From contig CAJNDS010001158.1 of the NCBI GenBank assembly GCA_905221605.1, positions 127,001-191,000 of the forward strand: a stretch of DNA of 64,000 nt, read 5' to 3'. A model generated the notes under the pieces. It was given only the letters and a program-made list of their open reading frames with translations, was not told the DNA's origin and made no database searches. The position numbers were made by a program, and so were the translations under genes. This document shows positions 42,360 to 52,431 of the stretch, in pieces. Origin of the DNA: Symbiodinium natans. Lineage: Eukaryota > Sar > Dinophyceae > Suessiales > Symbiodiniaceae. Within the stretch, counting starts at the first letter, position 1; each line of letters opens with the position of its first letter.

Positions 42360-42665
42360 GTGTATTTGCTTGGAGTTAAGATTCGGGGCACAAAGCCTGC
42401 AGACCTGATAGATGTGCAGAACCTGCTGCCCATGGCCAAGGCATGCCCTCCGCCAGCGTGCGTTGAGGATCATGGAGATCACTCGATTGAAACGTGCACA
42501 AAAAGAAACGGATTCAGGACTTGCAGGTCTCTGCAGGTGTTGTTGCTGAGGTTTGCACGGTTCCGGGGCAGTTTGAGCTACGTCCAGCCTATTCCAGCAG
42601 AGGGCTCAATGTCCTTGGAAAGGCCACGTGAACGTCTCTGGGATCGGAACAATTCTGCCGCCTAA
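42360..42665 (+). CDS. Possible terminal exon, unknown protein
   Basis: A 101-residue frame ends in a stop, with KPADLIDVQNLLPMAKACPP and a basic middle. GC-rich third positions fit coding. A minus frame (42258-42482) overlaps its start. Confidence 0.4.
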   Translation: MYLLGVKIRGTKPADLIDVQNLLPMAKACPPPACVEDHGDHSIETCTKRNGFRTCRSLQVLLLRFARFRGSLSYVQPIPAEGSMSLERPRERLWDRNNSAA

Positions 42666-42756
42666 CCCCTGTAACAAGCAGGTTCGAAACGGCTTTGAGA
42701 CGTTCAATATCACTGCAAGCACCTACTGTAAGCATTCCAAGACCTCGCCCTCCCAA

Positions 42757-42893
42757 CCCTAAACCCTAAACCCTAAAATTTAAACCCTAAACCCTAACCC
42801 CTAACCCCTAAACCCTAAACTCTAAACCCTAAACCCTAAACCCTAAACCCTAAACCCTAAACCCTAAATCCTAACCCTAAACCCTAAACCCAA
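42757..42893 (-). repeat. CCCTAAA tract, degenerate, about 17 units
   Basis: Array with CCCTAAC, CCCCTAA and other variant units. Confidence 0.9.
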
Positions 42894-42910
42894 TTTGGGA
42901 CCCCGGGTGC

Positions 42911-43204
42911 TTGGCATCATCTTGCGAGCGACACCTGAGGAAGGTGGAGGCGATAGCCTCCGAATCCTTGCTAGCGTCCTTCTGTTCCTTGACTCGTTCA
43001 GTCCCTTGTGACTGTTGCAATTCTTGGGCCTTTCGTGGGGGGGGGGGGGGGCTAGATTTACAGTTAGACCTTCGCAGACTGTGGGCTATGCTATTGGGTC
43101 CCGCCGCGTATGCTATAGGGTTGTCAGGGCTTCGGACTTGGGCCAACTTACGCCAACAGCAATATGAAACAGCTGAACTTGCATCGTTTGCAGCTCGGTC
43201 GTAG
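42911..43204 (+). CDS. Possible ORF crossing a G run
   Basis: A 97-residue frame; the part after the run of about 14 G (MLLGPAAYAIGLSGLRTWAN, ending ELASFAARS and a stop) could be a terminal exon. The G run makes the upstream frame unreliable. Confidence 0.3.
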   Translation: MASSCERHLRKVEAIASESLLASFCSLTRSVPCDCCNSWAFRGGGGGLDLQLDLRRLWAMLLGPAAYAIGLSGLRTWANLRQQQYETAELASFAARS

Positions 43205-43319
43205 GGCTGCTGTGATATGTTGCGTTAATTGCGTTCGACGAAGCCTTCAGCCTTGAGCCACCCCAATACATGCAGGACCACACATTCTTGTCGCCCACTG
43301 GCGCACACGCCACACCGGG

Positions 43320-44110
43320 GGGTTTTAGGGTTTAGGGTTTCAGACCATGCTCAAAAGCCCACGCGTGAGAGTTCCAAGAACCTCGGTCCGAAGTGACTGC
43401 CGAGCTCAGGCGACGTACACTGTTTTCTCGACGACGACCTTTGCTTCGAAGGTGACGAGCGTGCCGTTGCATCGCTCCGCGCCAGCTCAAGTTAGGTAAC
43501 CCCTTCCCCCTATTATAAAAGGTCCCCCCCCCCCCCCTCAGTATAAACACCCCCCAAAACCCCCAAAGGGTTTTTAGGGGGGGAGGGGGAAACTTATCGT
43601 TTGTCCGAACAAACAACCCGTCCTTCTAGCTTGCTGGCTCAGTCATAGAGCAGGTTTCAAGCTTTCGGCCTAACAGGTTTCAGGCTCCCCCCCCCCCCCC
43701 ACCCGAATTCTGCAGAGATATTCACAGGGGCGGCTTGCCTTCGCACGTTTAGATGGATCCTGGGGTCTTGCAGCTTCCACAAAAGAAAGTCCTGGAGCCT
43801 ACTGTAAGACATGGAAGCAACAGCCAAACGTCCAATCCCGAATCTCTTAGCATGTCGGGTTTAGATTGCTTCTGTTTGCTGCTGAGTAGGGGCGGGGCTA
43901 TCTTCTTCAGCTTTGCAAAGTGGCACCAGTGTTTAAACTGCACAATCGCAAGGATCCCGTCCAGGCAGGTACGACGGCCGACAGAATGCCACAGCAAAAT
44001 GCGTACGTCAGCACACAGGCCCCTAAACCCTAAACCCTAAATCCTTTAACCCTAACCCTGCAAAGAAGCCTGCTGCTGCAGAGAGTGTTCGCAGAAAACC
44101 CTATTAACCC
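43320..44110. other. C-rich MITE-like sequence and unassigned ORFs
   Basis: At 43497-43590 C and G runs frame CCTATTATAAAAGG and TATAAACACCCC, probably a MITE. A + frame (43753-44040) and a minus frame (43749-43997) overlap without a recognisable family. Confidence 0.35.
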
Positions 44111-44274
44111 TAAACCCTAAATTCAAAGCAACGAGCCCGCGCTGAGGATGTTGATGCGATCCGGCAAGAATAGCGGCACGCAGCCCCCCGGAGCATTCAG
44201 AATCATCGAGGCCTTACGCCAAAAAGGCTGAACGCATTTGAGCCCCAAACCCAGAGATATCATACTATCTACAT

Positions 44275-44480
44275 TGCATATACATAGACATGTATACATA
44301 CACACACAATTATATATATGTATATATATATATATATGTATATGTATACATATATATATATATGTATATGTATATACATGTACATGTATACGTGGTATGA
44401 TGTTGTCTAGAAATTGAAAGTCACTTGTGCATGTATGTATATACATGTGTATATATATGTATAGGTATAAAATATAAGTT
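44275..44480. repeat. TATATG / AT microsatellite
   Basis: Alternating TATATA, TGTATA and CATATA words; the Tyr/Ile-rich minus frame is a repeat translation. Confidence 0.9.
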
Positions 44481-44624
44481 TGTTTACTTATTTTTGACAA
44501 AACGAACTCAGACCGTCCGGAACGACAGCAAGACCAATCGATGTCAAGTCCTGAAGCCGGGAACCCATGCCCGAAGCCCCTTTCAGGGGCATTTTGTGTT
44601 TGTGTGTTTGTGTTGAGTGCCTGG

Positions 44625-44730
44625 TTGCAACCTAAACCCTAAGAGGAGTCACCAGAAGGATGTGGATTGCCTGCAACCATGGTTGCACCCTAAACCCCAA
44701 GAGGAGTCACCAGAAGGACGGACTGCCGCG
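44625..44730. repeat. Tandem duplication containing a CCCTAAA unit
   Basis: Two copies of GGTTGCA(A/C)CCTAAACCC followed by AAGAGGAGTCACCAGAAGGA, about 55 bp apart. Confidence 0.85.
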
Positions 44731-44739
44731 TGATCGCAA

Positions 44740-45150
44740 AAATCCTTTGGATGTGTCCACCGAATCTTCTGGGTGAGTGGTTGCAACAAACATGCACACT
44801 TTCGATCTTCATTTTTTCGAGGTTCGTGTCCTACATCAACACGGCTGAAGATGTATGCCGCTTCTTAGATCTCACGCGAAGAGGCGCCAACATCTGAGAG
44901 AAGAGTGCTAGAGGGCTTGGGCTTGCAAGGCCCCCTGGGCAGTCCTTTTGTTAAACAACCCCACGCCTCAGTCGCGCAAAGTGCTCCCTGGCTGCCTCTA
45001 CCGCGCATTGAACACAAGCCACGCAGGTTCAGAAACTTGTCAAGAAGGGCCTTAAGGGTGAGGCGAGAGTAGCTTTTGAATTGGCAAGAGGGCCTCGAAG
45101 TCATGGGAAACCTGGGAGACCCATGATGACCCATGAGATCCAATACATTG
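44740..45150. other. Unassigned; one minus ORF
   Basis: A minus frame at 44865-45143 (92 residues) is open but not recognised. Confidence 0.3.
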
Positions 45151-45154
45151 CTGT

Positions 45155-45243
45155 GTGTTTTATATAATTACTTATATAATATTTATTAATATTTATTGAT
45201 TTATTTTATATACGTTAATGTATAATATATTTGTTAACTATAA
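45155..45243. repeat. AT-rich stretch before an acceptor
   Basis: TATATAAT/ATTTATT words end at TAACTATAACAG, the apparent acceptor of the next exon. Confidence 0.7.
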
Positions 45244-45246
45244 CAG

Positions 45247-45327
45247 ATACCCAGATGCCCACGGAGCCCTCAGCCCTGCAGGAGATACCACGGCGCAGGC
45301 GATCAACCTGGGACTGAGCTTTTGCAA
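45247..45327 (+). CDS. Exon of unknown gene
   Basis: After AACAG the frame reads YPDAHGALSPAGDTTAQAIN then LGLSFCK and meets TTTAGGG. The GD-x-x-x-Q-A-I-N-L-G-L run recalls the FAD-contacting end of flavin monooxygenases, but this is only a resemblance. Confidence 0.45.
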
Positions 45328-45545
45328 GTTTAGGGTTTATATAGGGTTTGGGGTTTAGGGTTTAGGGTTTAGGGTTTAGGGAGCAACCAGCTTACAACCT
45401 TATAGGACTCGAACCTGAAGCATGTGGCACTGAGTGATGCTGAGTGGCGTGCCATCAGTGAAGCTGGCTGGGGTTGCGGAGGTGAGCCGGAGGTTGATTG
45501 CTTGTGGGTTTAGGGTTTCGGGTTTAGGGTTTAGGGTGTGACGGC

Positions 45546-46003
45546 TTGTGGTTTGGAGCATCTGCTGTTATAGCTTGTCGCCGCAGCGTCGAGGAGGTTC
45601 TTAAGTTCTGCATGTTTCTTGTTGCGGTCGTCATGTGTCCAGTTGTTTGCTTAAATGCACATTGGGCAGAACACCGAAATATATACCTGTGCAACTTGAG
45701 TGGCACGACGTTGGTTTATGTGAGCGTGTTGCTCCGTGTTTTTGGTGATCGTGGGTTGGGGATTCACTTTGGATGGCACATGACGTTAGCTTTAGGGAGA
45801 GAACCTCTGTGCGATATTGGATGACTAAGGAAACATGGGAACGGCGAGCAGGTCAGACGGGACAGGGGTCGGGAAATGTCCTGAATTGCGGTCATATGGC
45901 CCTGGCGAGTAGCCTTTTGCGGAATTGGGGAAGAGCCGGCAGAGCTGAAACAACACATGTTCTGTGGACAATGTTCTTCGGGCAGGCGCCTGGAGGGCTG
46001 TAA
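45546..46003 (+). CDS. Two overlapping ORFs, possible exons
   Basis: 45546-45824 has a hydrophobic segment (VLKFCMFLVAVVMCPVVCLN) and a stop. 45773-46003 in another frame reads ALASSLLRNWGRAGRAETTH and stops. At least one may be coding; minus frames also overlap. Confidence 0.3.
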
Positions 46004-46030
46004 CCCTAAACCCTAAACCCTAAACTGTAG

Positions 46031-46145
46031 GCTCGCACTCCGCCCCTGGAGGTCAGCGTGGAACTCTTCCACGTCCTCACACAAGCTGGCCTGGGGCGTA
46101 GTCGACATCTCATCGCGCTGCGGGAGTACAGCCCCATCGACTGCA
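46031..46145 (+). CDS. Exon of unknown gene, repeat-helix-like
   Basis: A 115-bp exon (CTGTAG|G acceptor, GTAAAA donor) reads PPLEVSVELFHVLTQAGLGR then SRHLIALREYSPIDC. The VELFHVLTQAG segment is like a helical hairpin repeat, possibly PPR type, but one repeat does not prove it. Confidence 0.55.
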
Positions 46146-46315
46146 GTAAAACTAGACTAGACCCACGGCCTACAACTTTCAAAGGTCTTCGGCATGTCGC
46201 GTTGACCCTAAACCCTAAACCCTAAACCCTAAACTGTGCCCATGCCACAAAGTGGTCAGAGGCAGCTATACGGAGCCTCCGTAGGTCCGCCCGTTTTTTC
46301 AAAGGCTTACCTAAA

Positions 46316-46410
46316 TGGGTGGTTGTCGAAATACTGGTCCCTTTGTGGATTCCTGTTATAATACGACACCTCATATTCAGGGTACCATCATAATGTTGAC
46401 AACCACCCAA
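46316..46410. mobile_element. MITE family E
   Basis: GGGTGGTTGTCGAAATACTGG and ATGTTGACAACCACCC; flanks AAAT/AAAT (4-bp duplication). Confidence 0.9.
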
Positions 46411-46424
46411 ATGACTCCTTCAAG

Positions 46425-46446
46425 AGAGAGAGAGAGAGAGAGAGAA
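46425..46446. repeat. GA dinucleotide run
   Basis: About 10 GA units. Confidence 0.95.
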
Positions 46447-46626
46447 ACCAGGGAGACCACACTTCACAGTTTCTGCCCGGGTGAGAAAATTCGGTGTCCT
46501 GAGTCAGCTAGGCTAGGCATGGGGTTGACAACCCCCAACGAACCGAAAGCCTTGCAAGAGGCCTCGGACGCGAGATTCCCTAAACCCTAAACCCTAAACC
46601 GCCTAAGCCCTGAACCCTAAACCCTC

Positions 46627-46670
46627 ATGACTGGAGACTACCGGAGCCTTGCCAGCGAGTGCGCCAGTGT
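46627..46670 (+). CDS. Possible short exon
   Basis: MTGDYRSLASECAS followed by a GTGTGAGAG donor-like sequence, between two CCCTAAA tracts. Confidence 0.35.
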
Positions 46671-46679
46671 GAGAGTCGA

Positions 46680-47270
46680 AACCCTAAACCCTAAAAATAA
46701 ACCCTAAACCCTAATGCAAGCCCTAGACCCTGAACCCCTAAGCCCTGAACCCTAAACCCTAATGCAAGCCCTCACAAGCGGCCCAGGCCAGGATGCAGCA
46801 CCACACCTAGGCCCAGATGCCTGTCGGTTCTTTTAGGATTTAGGGCTTAGGGCTTAATGGTAAGTTGGAATCCTTTCCCCGAAAAACGGCAGGAATTGAG
46901 ACGGATGCCGTTGAGCATGTCCCCTGTAGCTTGCATCCGGGCACCCCGCAAGGTGCGAGGCCCTGCATTTGGGACTTCTGGTCACCATTGCGTGTGCGCT
47001 TGGACATTCGGGACTCAATAGGGGAAGGCTACGCAAATGAGGTGACAAAGTATGATCGGCTTGATGTGAGGCCCCGGTAAGGCAAAGAAACTAGAAAAGT
47101 TTTTTTTTGCTGGGAGCTAGGTGGTTGCATGCAATCGTATTTTGGGTGATGGCTTGGGGATCTGCAGGACGAGACACCGAAGGAATGTTGAAGCCAATGA
47201 AACAGGTCCTGCCAAGATGACTGGGAAGTACGAAAAGAGAAGTACATACACACGGAACACCAAAAAACGA
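46680..47270. other. Degenerate CCCTAAA words and ambiguous ORFs
   Basis: Variant CCCTAAA units at 46681-46770; plus (46865-47080, 47121-47336) and minus (46854-47048, 47029-47311) frames overlap. Confidence 0.3.
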
Positions 47271-47276
47271 TCCACC

Positions 47277-47388
47277 CAGATCTTCCAAAACCCCTTACTT
47301 AAGGTATACACCCTAATTCATAATGAGGATCCTTAGTATAAGATTAGGGTACCTTCCTTAATTCAGGGTTTTTTGTTGAAGATCTGGG
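47277..47388. mobile_element. MITE family B2
   Basis: CCCAGATCTTCCAAAACCCC and GAAGATCTGGGC ends, with B-like CTTAATTCA/GAGGATCCTTAGTAT core; sister of the 59394 copy. Confidence 0.8.
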
Positions 47389-47389
47389 C

Positions 47390-48010
47390 AGACGTCGCAG
47401 CAGCGGCAACTGTCCCTGCCTTGATAACCCCTGGACCCTAAACCCCCAAAAAAAGGGTTTAGGGTTTAGGGTTTAAGGTTTAGGGTTTAGGGTTTAGGGT
47501 TTAGGGCCTTGCTTTGTGGTGCTTTACTGTAACTTTACATCCTTAGCCTTTGGGGGTTTATTGGGTTTCTTAGTAAGGCAGCTAAAAGTTTAATTTTTGT
47601 TACTACCCTCCTAAGCGCAGCCAACCTTGAACCCTGAACCCTGAAGCCTAAACCCTATTTTGGTCAGGCGTGAGACAGGAACTTAGTGCCGCTTGGATCT
47701 ACATTGGAGCGTGGAACTACGGACCGAATGGACATTAGGTTTTAATTGGGGGTTAGGGTTTAGGGTTTAGGTTGACGTTGCGTTTGTTGGCGTTTCCGGT
47801 CTTTGCAACTGCTGCGGGAACGGATGATGTCATGATGATGCTTCTCAGAAGCTGATAGCTTCACTCAGATTCCTTTTGATGGGTTCGTGACGGTGAGTGG
47901 GTCCCACCCGTGTCTCTTGAACTTTGCTGGAGTTTCCGCTGCACGGGTGGTTGCTCCTTGGCCTGGCACCTCAGAAAGATCCGGCTTTAGAGGCGTCTTC
48001 TCATGTTCCA
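47390..48010. other. TTTAGGG tracts, no confident exon
   Basis: Tracts near 47456-47508 and 47757. A + frame at 47887-48084 runs into a MITE; its first half is of unknown status. Confidence 0.35.
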
Positions 48011-48013
48011 GAT

Positions 48014-48122
48014 CCCAAAGAGCCCAATACCCCTTAATTAAGGAATATACCTTAAATCATATTAAGGATCCCTATATAGATTAAGGTATATTCCTTAATT
48101 AAGGGGTATTGGGCTCTTTGGG
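48014..48122. mobile_element. MITE family B, intact 109-bp copy (inverse twin)
   Basis: Exact reverse complement of 20598-20706; flanks AT/AT. Confidence 0.95.
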
Positions 48123-48372
48123 ATGTTGGCTGAAGAATTGGCGTTCCTGGAGCAGGCTCTCTCAAGAAGGCGCTAAGGTGCTCAAACCTTCGGGCATGCA
48201 CAAACCTGGATTCACTTTCGTTTGTGGCCCTTCCATTGAAACCTAAGCCGTAGGGAACATGAGACATTTCCGACATGGCCATCAGGTTCCCCAGTCCGTG
48301 AATAGAAGCATGACCACCTGGCCTCTAAGCCCCTAAAGCCCATACATCCTCTAAACCCCAAAGCCATCACCA

Positions 48373-48483
48373 CCTGGGGAACCAAATGAACCCTAAAATT
48401 AGGACCATATACCCTACACTACTCTAATCCTTATTAGGGTATATGAACCCTAGACCCTTGTAGTGTTCATTTGGTCCTCAAGG
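48373..48483. mobile_element. MITE family A
   Basis: CCTGGGGAACCAAATGAACC to TTGGTCCTCAAGG. Confidence 0.85.
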
Positions 48484-48496
48484 TATACGGAAGCCC

Positions 48497-48598
48497 AAAC
48501 CCTAAACCCAAAACCCCTAAACCCTAAACCCTAAACCCTAAACCCTAAACCCTAAACCCTAAACCCTATAAACCCTAAACCCTAAACCCTAAACCCTC
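48497..48598 (-). repeat. CCCTAAA tract, about 13 units
   Basis: Near-perfect array with one CCCTATAAA unit. Confidence 0.95.
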
Positions 48599-48632
48599 TA
48601 AGTTGCGTCCCTTTGCCCTTCCCTTTGCGCAG

Positions 48633-48705
48633 ATCGCGTACCAAAAAAGGATGCCACGTCGCGCACGGTCAGCTCCGCCACCAGCTCAGAGGAAGGCGGG
48701 TTCAG
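48633..48705 (+). CDS. Possible exon, frame ambiguous
   Basis: CCCTTTGCGCAG acceptor; one frame reads IAYQKRMPRRARSAPPAQRK, another KKDATSRTVSSATSSEEGG. CCCTAAA upstream and TTTAGGG downstream fit the exon cassette pattern. Confidence 0.4.
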
Positions 48706-48821
48706 GGTTTAGGGTTTAGGGTTTAGGGTTTAGGGCTAGGGTTTAGGGTTTAGGGTCCAGGATCCGGGCTTCGTGTACGTGCCAAGCGGAATGTTTACGT
48801 ATTCGCTGTTCCAAAATTCCC

Positions 48822-48930
48822 CATGGGTGGTTCTCTAAATTAGGGTCCCTTTTCGGGATCCCTGTTTAAAGGGTGCCGCCTCATAATGGTTGCCCGAGAA
48901 GGGAGCCCAAGTTGGGAAACCACCCCTAAA
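48822..48930. mobile_element. MITE family E, right end meeting CCCTAAA
   Basis: GGGTGGTTCTCTAAATTAGGG and TTGGGAAACCACCCC, then directly TAAACCC. Confidence 0.75.
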
Positions 48931-49108
48931 CCCAAGCCCTAAACCCTAAACCCTGGGAAAACCTCGCACGCAGACGATTAAAAAGAGAGTTTCGAGCCCT
49001 CGAAGACTTGCGAGGCTGAAGGCTGCCCCACTTCCCATGTCTATGTGTATAGGGCTGACGTTCCATGGGTTCCATAGGACTTTGGGTTTAGGGTTTAGGG
49101 TTTAGGGT

Positions 49109-49490
49109 TTAGGGAGGTTCGGATCTCAGGCCAGATTTCGTGTGAGAGCCTGGCACAGGCAACTCCGGAAACGAGGAGGCGTTCCTCTTGTTTGATTGCG
49201 TGGAGCTCCTTGCAGGCGGTTTTAGGGTGTAGGGTTTACGGGTTTGGGGCGGCCAGCGCGTTCCCCGTAAACCCGACAGCTCCGAGGAATGTGTGGACGC
49301 TGCGAGCCGAAAGCTCTCTTCCCAAACCCCGGCGAAGCAAGTCCCACTGCCACCCCATGACATACATGCCAGAGGCCAGCGAAGAGACTCTTATATCCAG
49401 TCTGAGATAGTTATATGAGAGGGGGACCTTCTTGCAGCAGCATAGGGGATGAGTGCCTGTGCTGTCAGGGAACCTGCAATCCGACAACCC
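49109..49490. other. Overlapping ORFs, unassigned
   Basis: Minus frames 49109-49363 and 49236-49487 and a + frame 49192-49410 are all open; no motif separates them. Confidence 0.3.
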
Positions 49491-49540
49491 CTGGGCTGAA
49501 AAAGCTTAGTGTAATTGTACCAGACTGACCTCCCAACTTT

Positions 49541-49632
49541 CATATAAAGGGTTCATGGCTCACATACCTGAATAGGAATCATAGTAGTATGGGGTAGATG
49601 ACCCCAATTTTAGGGTTCGTTTCGTCCTTCAG
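49541..49632. mobile_element. MITE family A, left end missing
   Basis: Starts at ATAAAGGGTTCATGGC and ends GTTTCGTCCTTCAGG. Confidence 0.7.
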
Positions 49633-50054
49633 GCAGGCAAACCGCTGACCTCCCCATCCTAGCATGGGTGCCAAGAGGAACACATTGAACACATGCTATC
49701 CTGGGTGGTCGTTGGGGCCACCCCCAACTGCAAAAAGCAGATGTTTCTGGGTCTGGGAAGCCTCTAGTCTGTGTGGGAAAGAACATGGAAAGCCCACAAC
49801 CTGTACTCTAAGGCTGGAGATTATGGGTGCCTCGAAGCGCTTGATGGAGAAGACCGGAATTCGATTGGCCACTTAGCAGCCTGTACGGTTAAAGTAAGGA
49901 AGTCCGCAGTTGAAAAGTGGCGAGGTGTTTCAGCGGTTGTCAGGATTCAACGATCGCAGGATTGCGCTGCGCGCGCGAGGCTTTCTGCTCGCGAGGCAGT
50001 GCAATCGAAGCCTGGCCGATAAACAGGCCATTGTGAGAACCTAACCCTGCCCTT

Positions 50055-50252
50055 GTCCCCCCCTGTTACTGATCAAGGACTGTTAATAGGGATAAGAGTA
50101 CCACCCATTATAAATCCCTTATATGGGAGGTTGGCAAAATTTTGGTCCCTATGAAAACACGGCACCTAATATTTAAGGTACCCCAAAAAGGATCATCATT
50201 TTGACAACCACCCATATCAAGGACGAAGGACTGTTATTATAAGGGGGGGGAG
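50055..50252. mobile_element. MITE family D carrying a nested family E element
   Basis: The D arms (CTGTTACTGATCAAGGACTGTTAAT and CAAGGACGAAGGACTGTTATTATAAGGGGG) are separated by a complete E element at 50128-50208 (GGGAGGTTGGCAAAATT ... TTTTGACAACCACCC) with ATAT/ATAT flanks. Confidence 0.85.
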
Positions 50253-50353
50253 GGGGGGGGGGTTGGAGCAGCGGCCTGGAACCCTAAACCCTAAACCCTA
50301 AACCCTAGGGACACATCCCAACCTTTAACGCTCTCCGGGGCTCCCCGGCCCAG

Positions 50354-50397
50354 TCGGATGGCGCCACCTTTCGCGACTTCGTGGCTCAGCGGCTCGG
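50354..50397 (+). CDS. Exon of unknown gene
   Basis: A 44-bp exon (CGGCCCAG acceptor, GTGCAC donor) reads SDGATFRDFVAQRLG. CCCTAAA upstream (50281), TTTAGGG downstream (50408). Confidence 0.55.
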
Positions 50398-50770
50398 GTG
50401 CACCAGGGTTTAGGGTTTAGGGTTTAGGGTTTATAGGGCTGTCGGGATAAAGGCGGTTGTATCAATGGAGATGCCATGGAGCTGCATAGTGCATCTGTGC
50501 ACGAGCCACTATACACAGTCACTCTAGTCGTTGCTTTCAGATGGCCTCGTGGGCTCTCGGGCCCAAGAAAGATTAACCAGAGCTGCTCACTCACCGTGAG
50601 AAGGTCTCGTTTCGTGTCCGTCCCACTGCTCGAGTGTTGAGAGAGGCTTGCCTCTCTGTTTGACTATCCGCGTGCCTGAGTGCGTGCGTGCGAGTGATGT
50701 GCGTACCGATTCTGTTAGACACACTGCTTTCCACACTGCTGATCGCTGCTGCCTGCTGCAATTCTTGCAG

Positions 50771-50845
50771 GCCCACATGCACCATTTACGCGCGGACCCT
50801 GACACTGCTGTTCACCATCTTGCATCCAGATACCGGACCTTTGGG
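50771..50845 (+). CDS. Exon of unknown gene
   Basis: 75 bp, phase 0 at both ends (AATTCTTGCAG|G acceptor, GTTTCT donor), reads AHMHHLRADPDTAVHHLASR then YRTFG. The 168-residue + frame at 50688-51194 and its minus shadows run into TGCG simple sequence and are not taken as genes. Confidence 0.5.
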
Positions 50846-50984
50846 GTTTCTGGGGGGTGAACACAAGTTTCGCCTCTTCAGTGAATCTGGTGATGCCCGG
50901 CGTGAGACTGGATGCAAAAGGTTCTGCGCAATGCAGGTTCGTGCATTTGCGCGCTGGGGCACGGGCGTGCCCGCGTGTATGCGG

Positions 50985-51090
50985 TCGGGCAGGTGGGCGT
51001 GCGTGCAGGTGGGCGGCGCCTGGGTGCCTGCTTGTGTGCATGCGTGCGTGCGTGTGCGCAAGGAGTGTGCGCAAGTGTCCGTCTCTGTGT
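50985..51090. repeat. TGCG-rich simple sequence
   Basis: GTGCGTGCG/TGTGTC words produce Cys/Val- and His/Thr-rich frames. Confidence 0.75.
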
Positions 51091-51306
51091 CTCTGTGTCT
51101 CCTTGTCGAGCAGCCGCCTGAGACCCACGTGCACCCCAAGCGCTTGCAAGGAAAGATGAAGCAGCTTTTCTCTTCCAGCTGTTCTCCTACGTGACCAAAG
51201 CAGCCCATGAAGAAGCTGGGCCAGAGTTTCGTTTTTGTTCAGCCCATGTCCGTAAGATGTTAATTCTCTAGCTGTCGCTTGGGCAAGACGGTGTCACATG
51301 CCAATT

Positions 51307-51434
51307 CCTTGGGAGCCACATGAACCCTAGAATTGGGACTTCATACCCTGTACTACTCTAATCCTTATTGGGGTCTATGAACCATAAACCCTAAACCCTA
51401 AACCCTAAACCCAGTGTGTATTTGGTTCTCTAGG
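51307..51434. mobile_element. MITE family A with CCCTAAA expansion inside the arm
   Basis: CCTTGGGAGCCACATGAACCC to TGGTTCTCTAGG; where other copies have CATAAACCCTTTTAGGG this one has CATAAACCC plus CCCTAAA repeats (51388-51410). Flanks TT/TT. Confidence 0.85.
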
Positions 51435-51535
51435 TTCCCTATACATCCGAAAGTTTACCCCAACGTAAGCTTTGCAGAGCAGTGTGCAGCTGGGCGGCTT
51501 GTGCTAGTGAGGTGCAACAAAAAGGATGACTTGGG

Positions 51536-51735
51536 TTTAGGGTTTGGGTTTAGGGTTTATGGGGTTTAGGGTTTACAGGGTTTACAGGGTTTACAGGGTT
51601 TACAGGCTTTACAGGCTATACAGGCTTTACAGGCTTTACAGGCTTTACAGGCTTTACAGGCTTTACAGGCTTTACAGGGTTTACAGGGTTTACAGGGTTT
51701 ACAGGTTCTGGTTTAGGCTTTAGGGTTTAGGGTTG
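51536..51735 (+). repeat. TTTACAGGG / TTTACAGGC variant array
   Basis: Begins and ends with TTTAGGG units; the middle has about 16 copies of a 9-bp derivative, first GGGTTTACA, then GGCTTTACA, then GGGTTTACA again. Confidence 0.95.
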
Positions 51736-51798
51736 AGGCTTAAGAATACTAGAGCACGTTTTCCATTTAGAATGTTTCCTAACATGTAGTCATAGTCA

Positions 51799-52059
51799 TT
51801 GGGCAGTCTTCAGTCGGCATGTCGTTTTGTGCTGAGGCCTGAACGGTGTTTTTCGTCCAGCACTTGCAGCGAATATAGCTCGCGAACCCTCAATCGTAGG
51901 AGTGCGACAGTCGAAGCTCTCAATCTTGCAATGAGCAGCGCGACCCAGACCCAGGGAACGTCACAGAACTTCGAGATGCGACTGCGCATGAACATGGGCT
52001 GCAAGTGCCATGGAAAGGCCGCCTTTGTGTCCGAGTGTGGCAGGCATTTAGCAGCTTAG
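51799..52059 (+). CDS. Possible terminal exon, unknown protein
   Basis: An 86-residue frame ends NMGCKCHGKAAFVSECGRHL and stop, with Cys/His spacing that could bind metal. The minus frame 51810-52004 overlaps its first part. Confidence 0.35.
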   Translation: MGSLQSACRFVLRPERCFSSSTCSEYSSRTLNRRSATVEALNLAMSSATQTQGTSQNFEMRLRMNMGCKCHGKAAFVSECGRHLAA

Positions 52060-52431
52060 CAGGTAGAAGGTTCTTGTTGATTGTAGCTGTTAGTTAGGGC
52101 CACACAAAATGCATCAAAGAGAAGTAGTGGAGATCTAGGACTAGGAAACTAGACTGTGACTGGACTCCGAGAACAGTTTGTTGCGCGGGGAAACAAGCTT
52201 CTGCCGGTCGAACTTCTAGGGTTTAGGGTTTAGGGTTTAGGGTTTACAGAGCCCTAAACCCTCCAATCACAAAGCCCCTGGCGCCCTCACCTGCTCGTCG
52301 CGAACAGGCAAAGTGGCGCACCCCGTCTGATCAGCGTGGGGAGTGTGGAGATAGGCTTCAACTTCGATTTTTGCTTCTGGTTCAGGGTTTAGGGTTAGGG
52401 TTTAGGGTTTAGGGTTTAGGGCTTGAGACAG

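Noticed and set aside
44123-44500. 125-residue Tyr/Ile-rich minus ORF
   Set aside because: Translation of a TATATG microsatellite.
45247-45327. Flavin monooxygenase assignment for YPDAHGALSPAGDTTAQAIN
   Set aside because: Only one short weak resemblance and no neighbouring exon of that family was found; kept as an unknown exon.
46031-46145. PPR protein assignment
   Set aside because: A single helix-like segment; at least two 35-residue repeats would be needed.
48052-48282. Minus ORF with QRAQYPLIKEYTL, also seen in ORFs at 13.5, 20.6 and 47.9 kb
   Set aside because: The shared peptide is the translation of MITE family B ends, not a protein family.
50688-51208. 168-residue + ORF and 140-144-residue minus ORFs
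   Set aside because: They run through TGCG-type simple sequence; only the 75-bp exon at 50771-50845 has convincing composition and splice sites.
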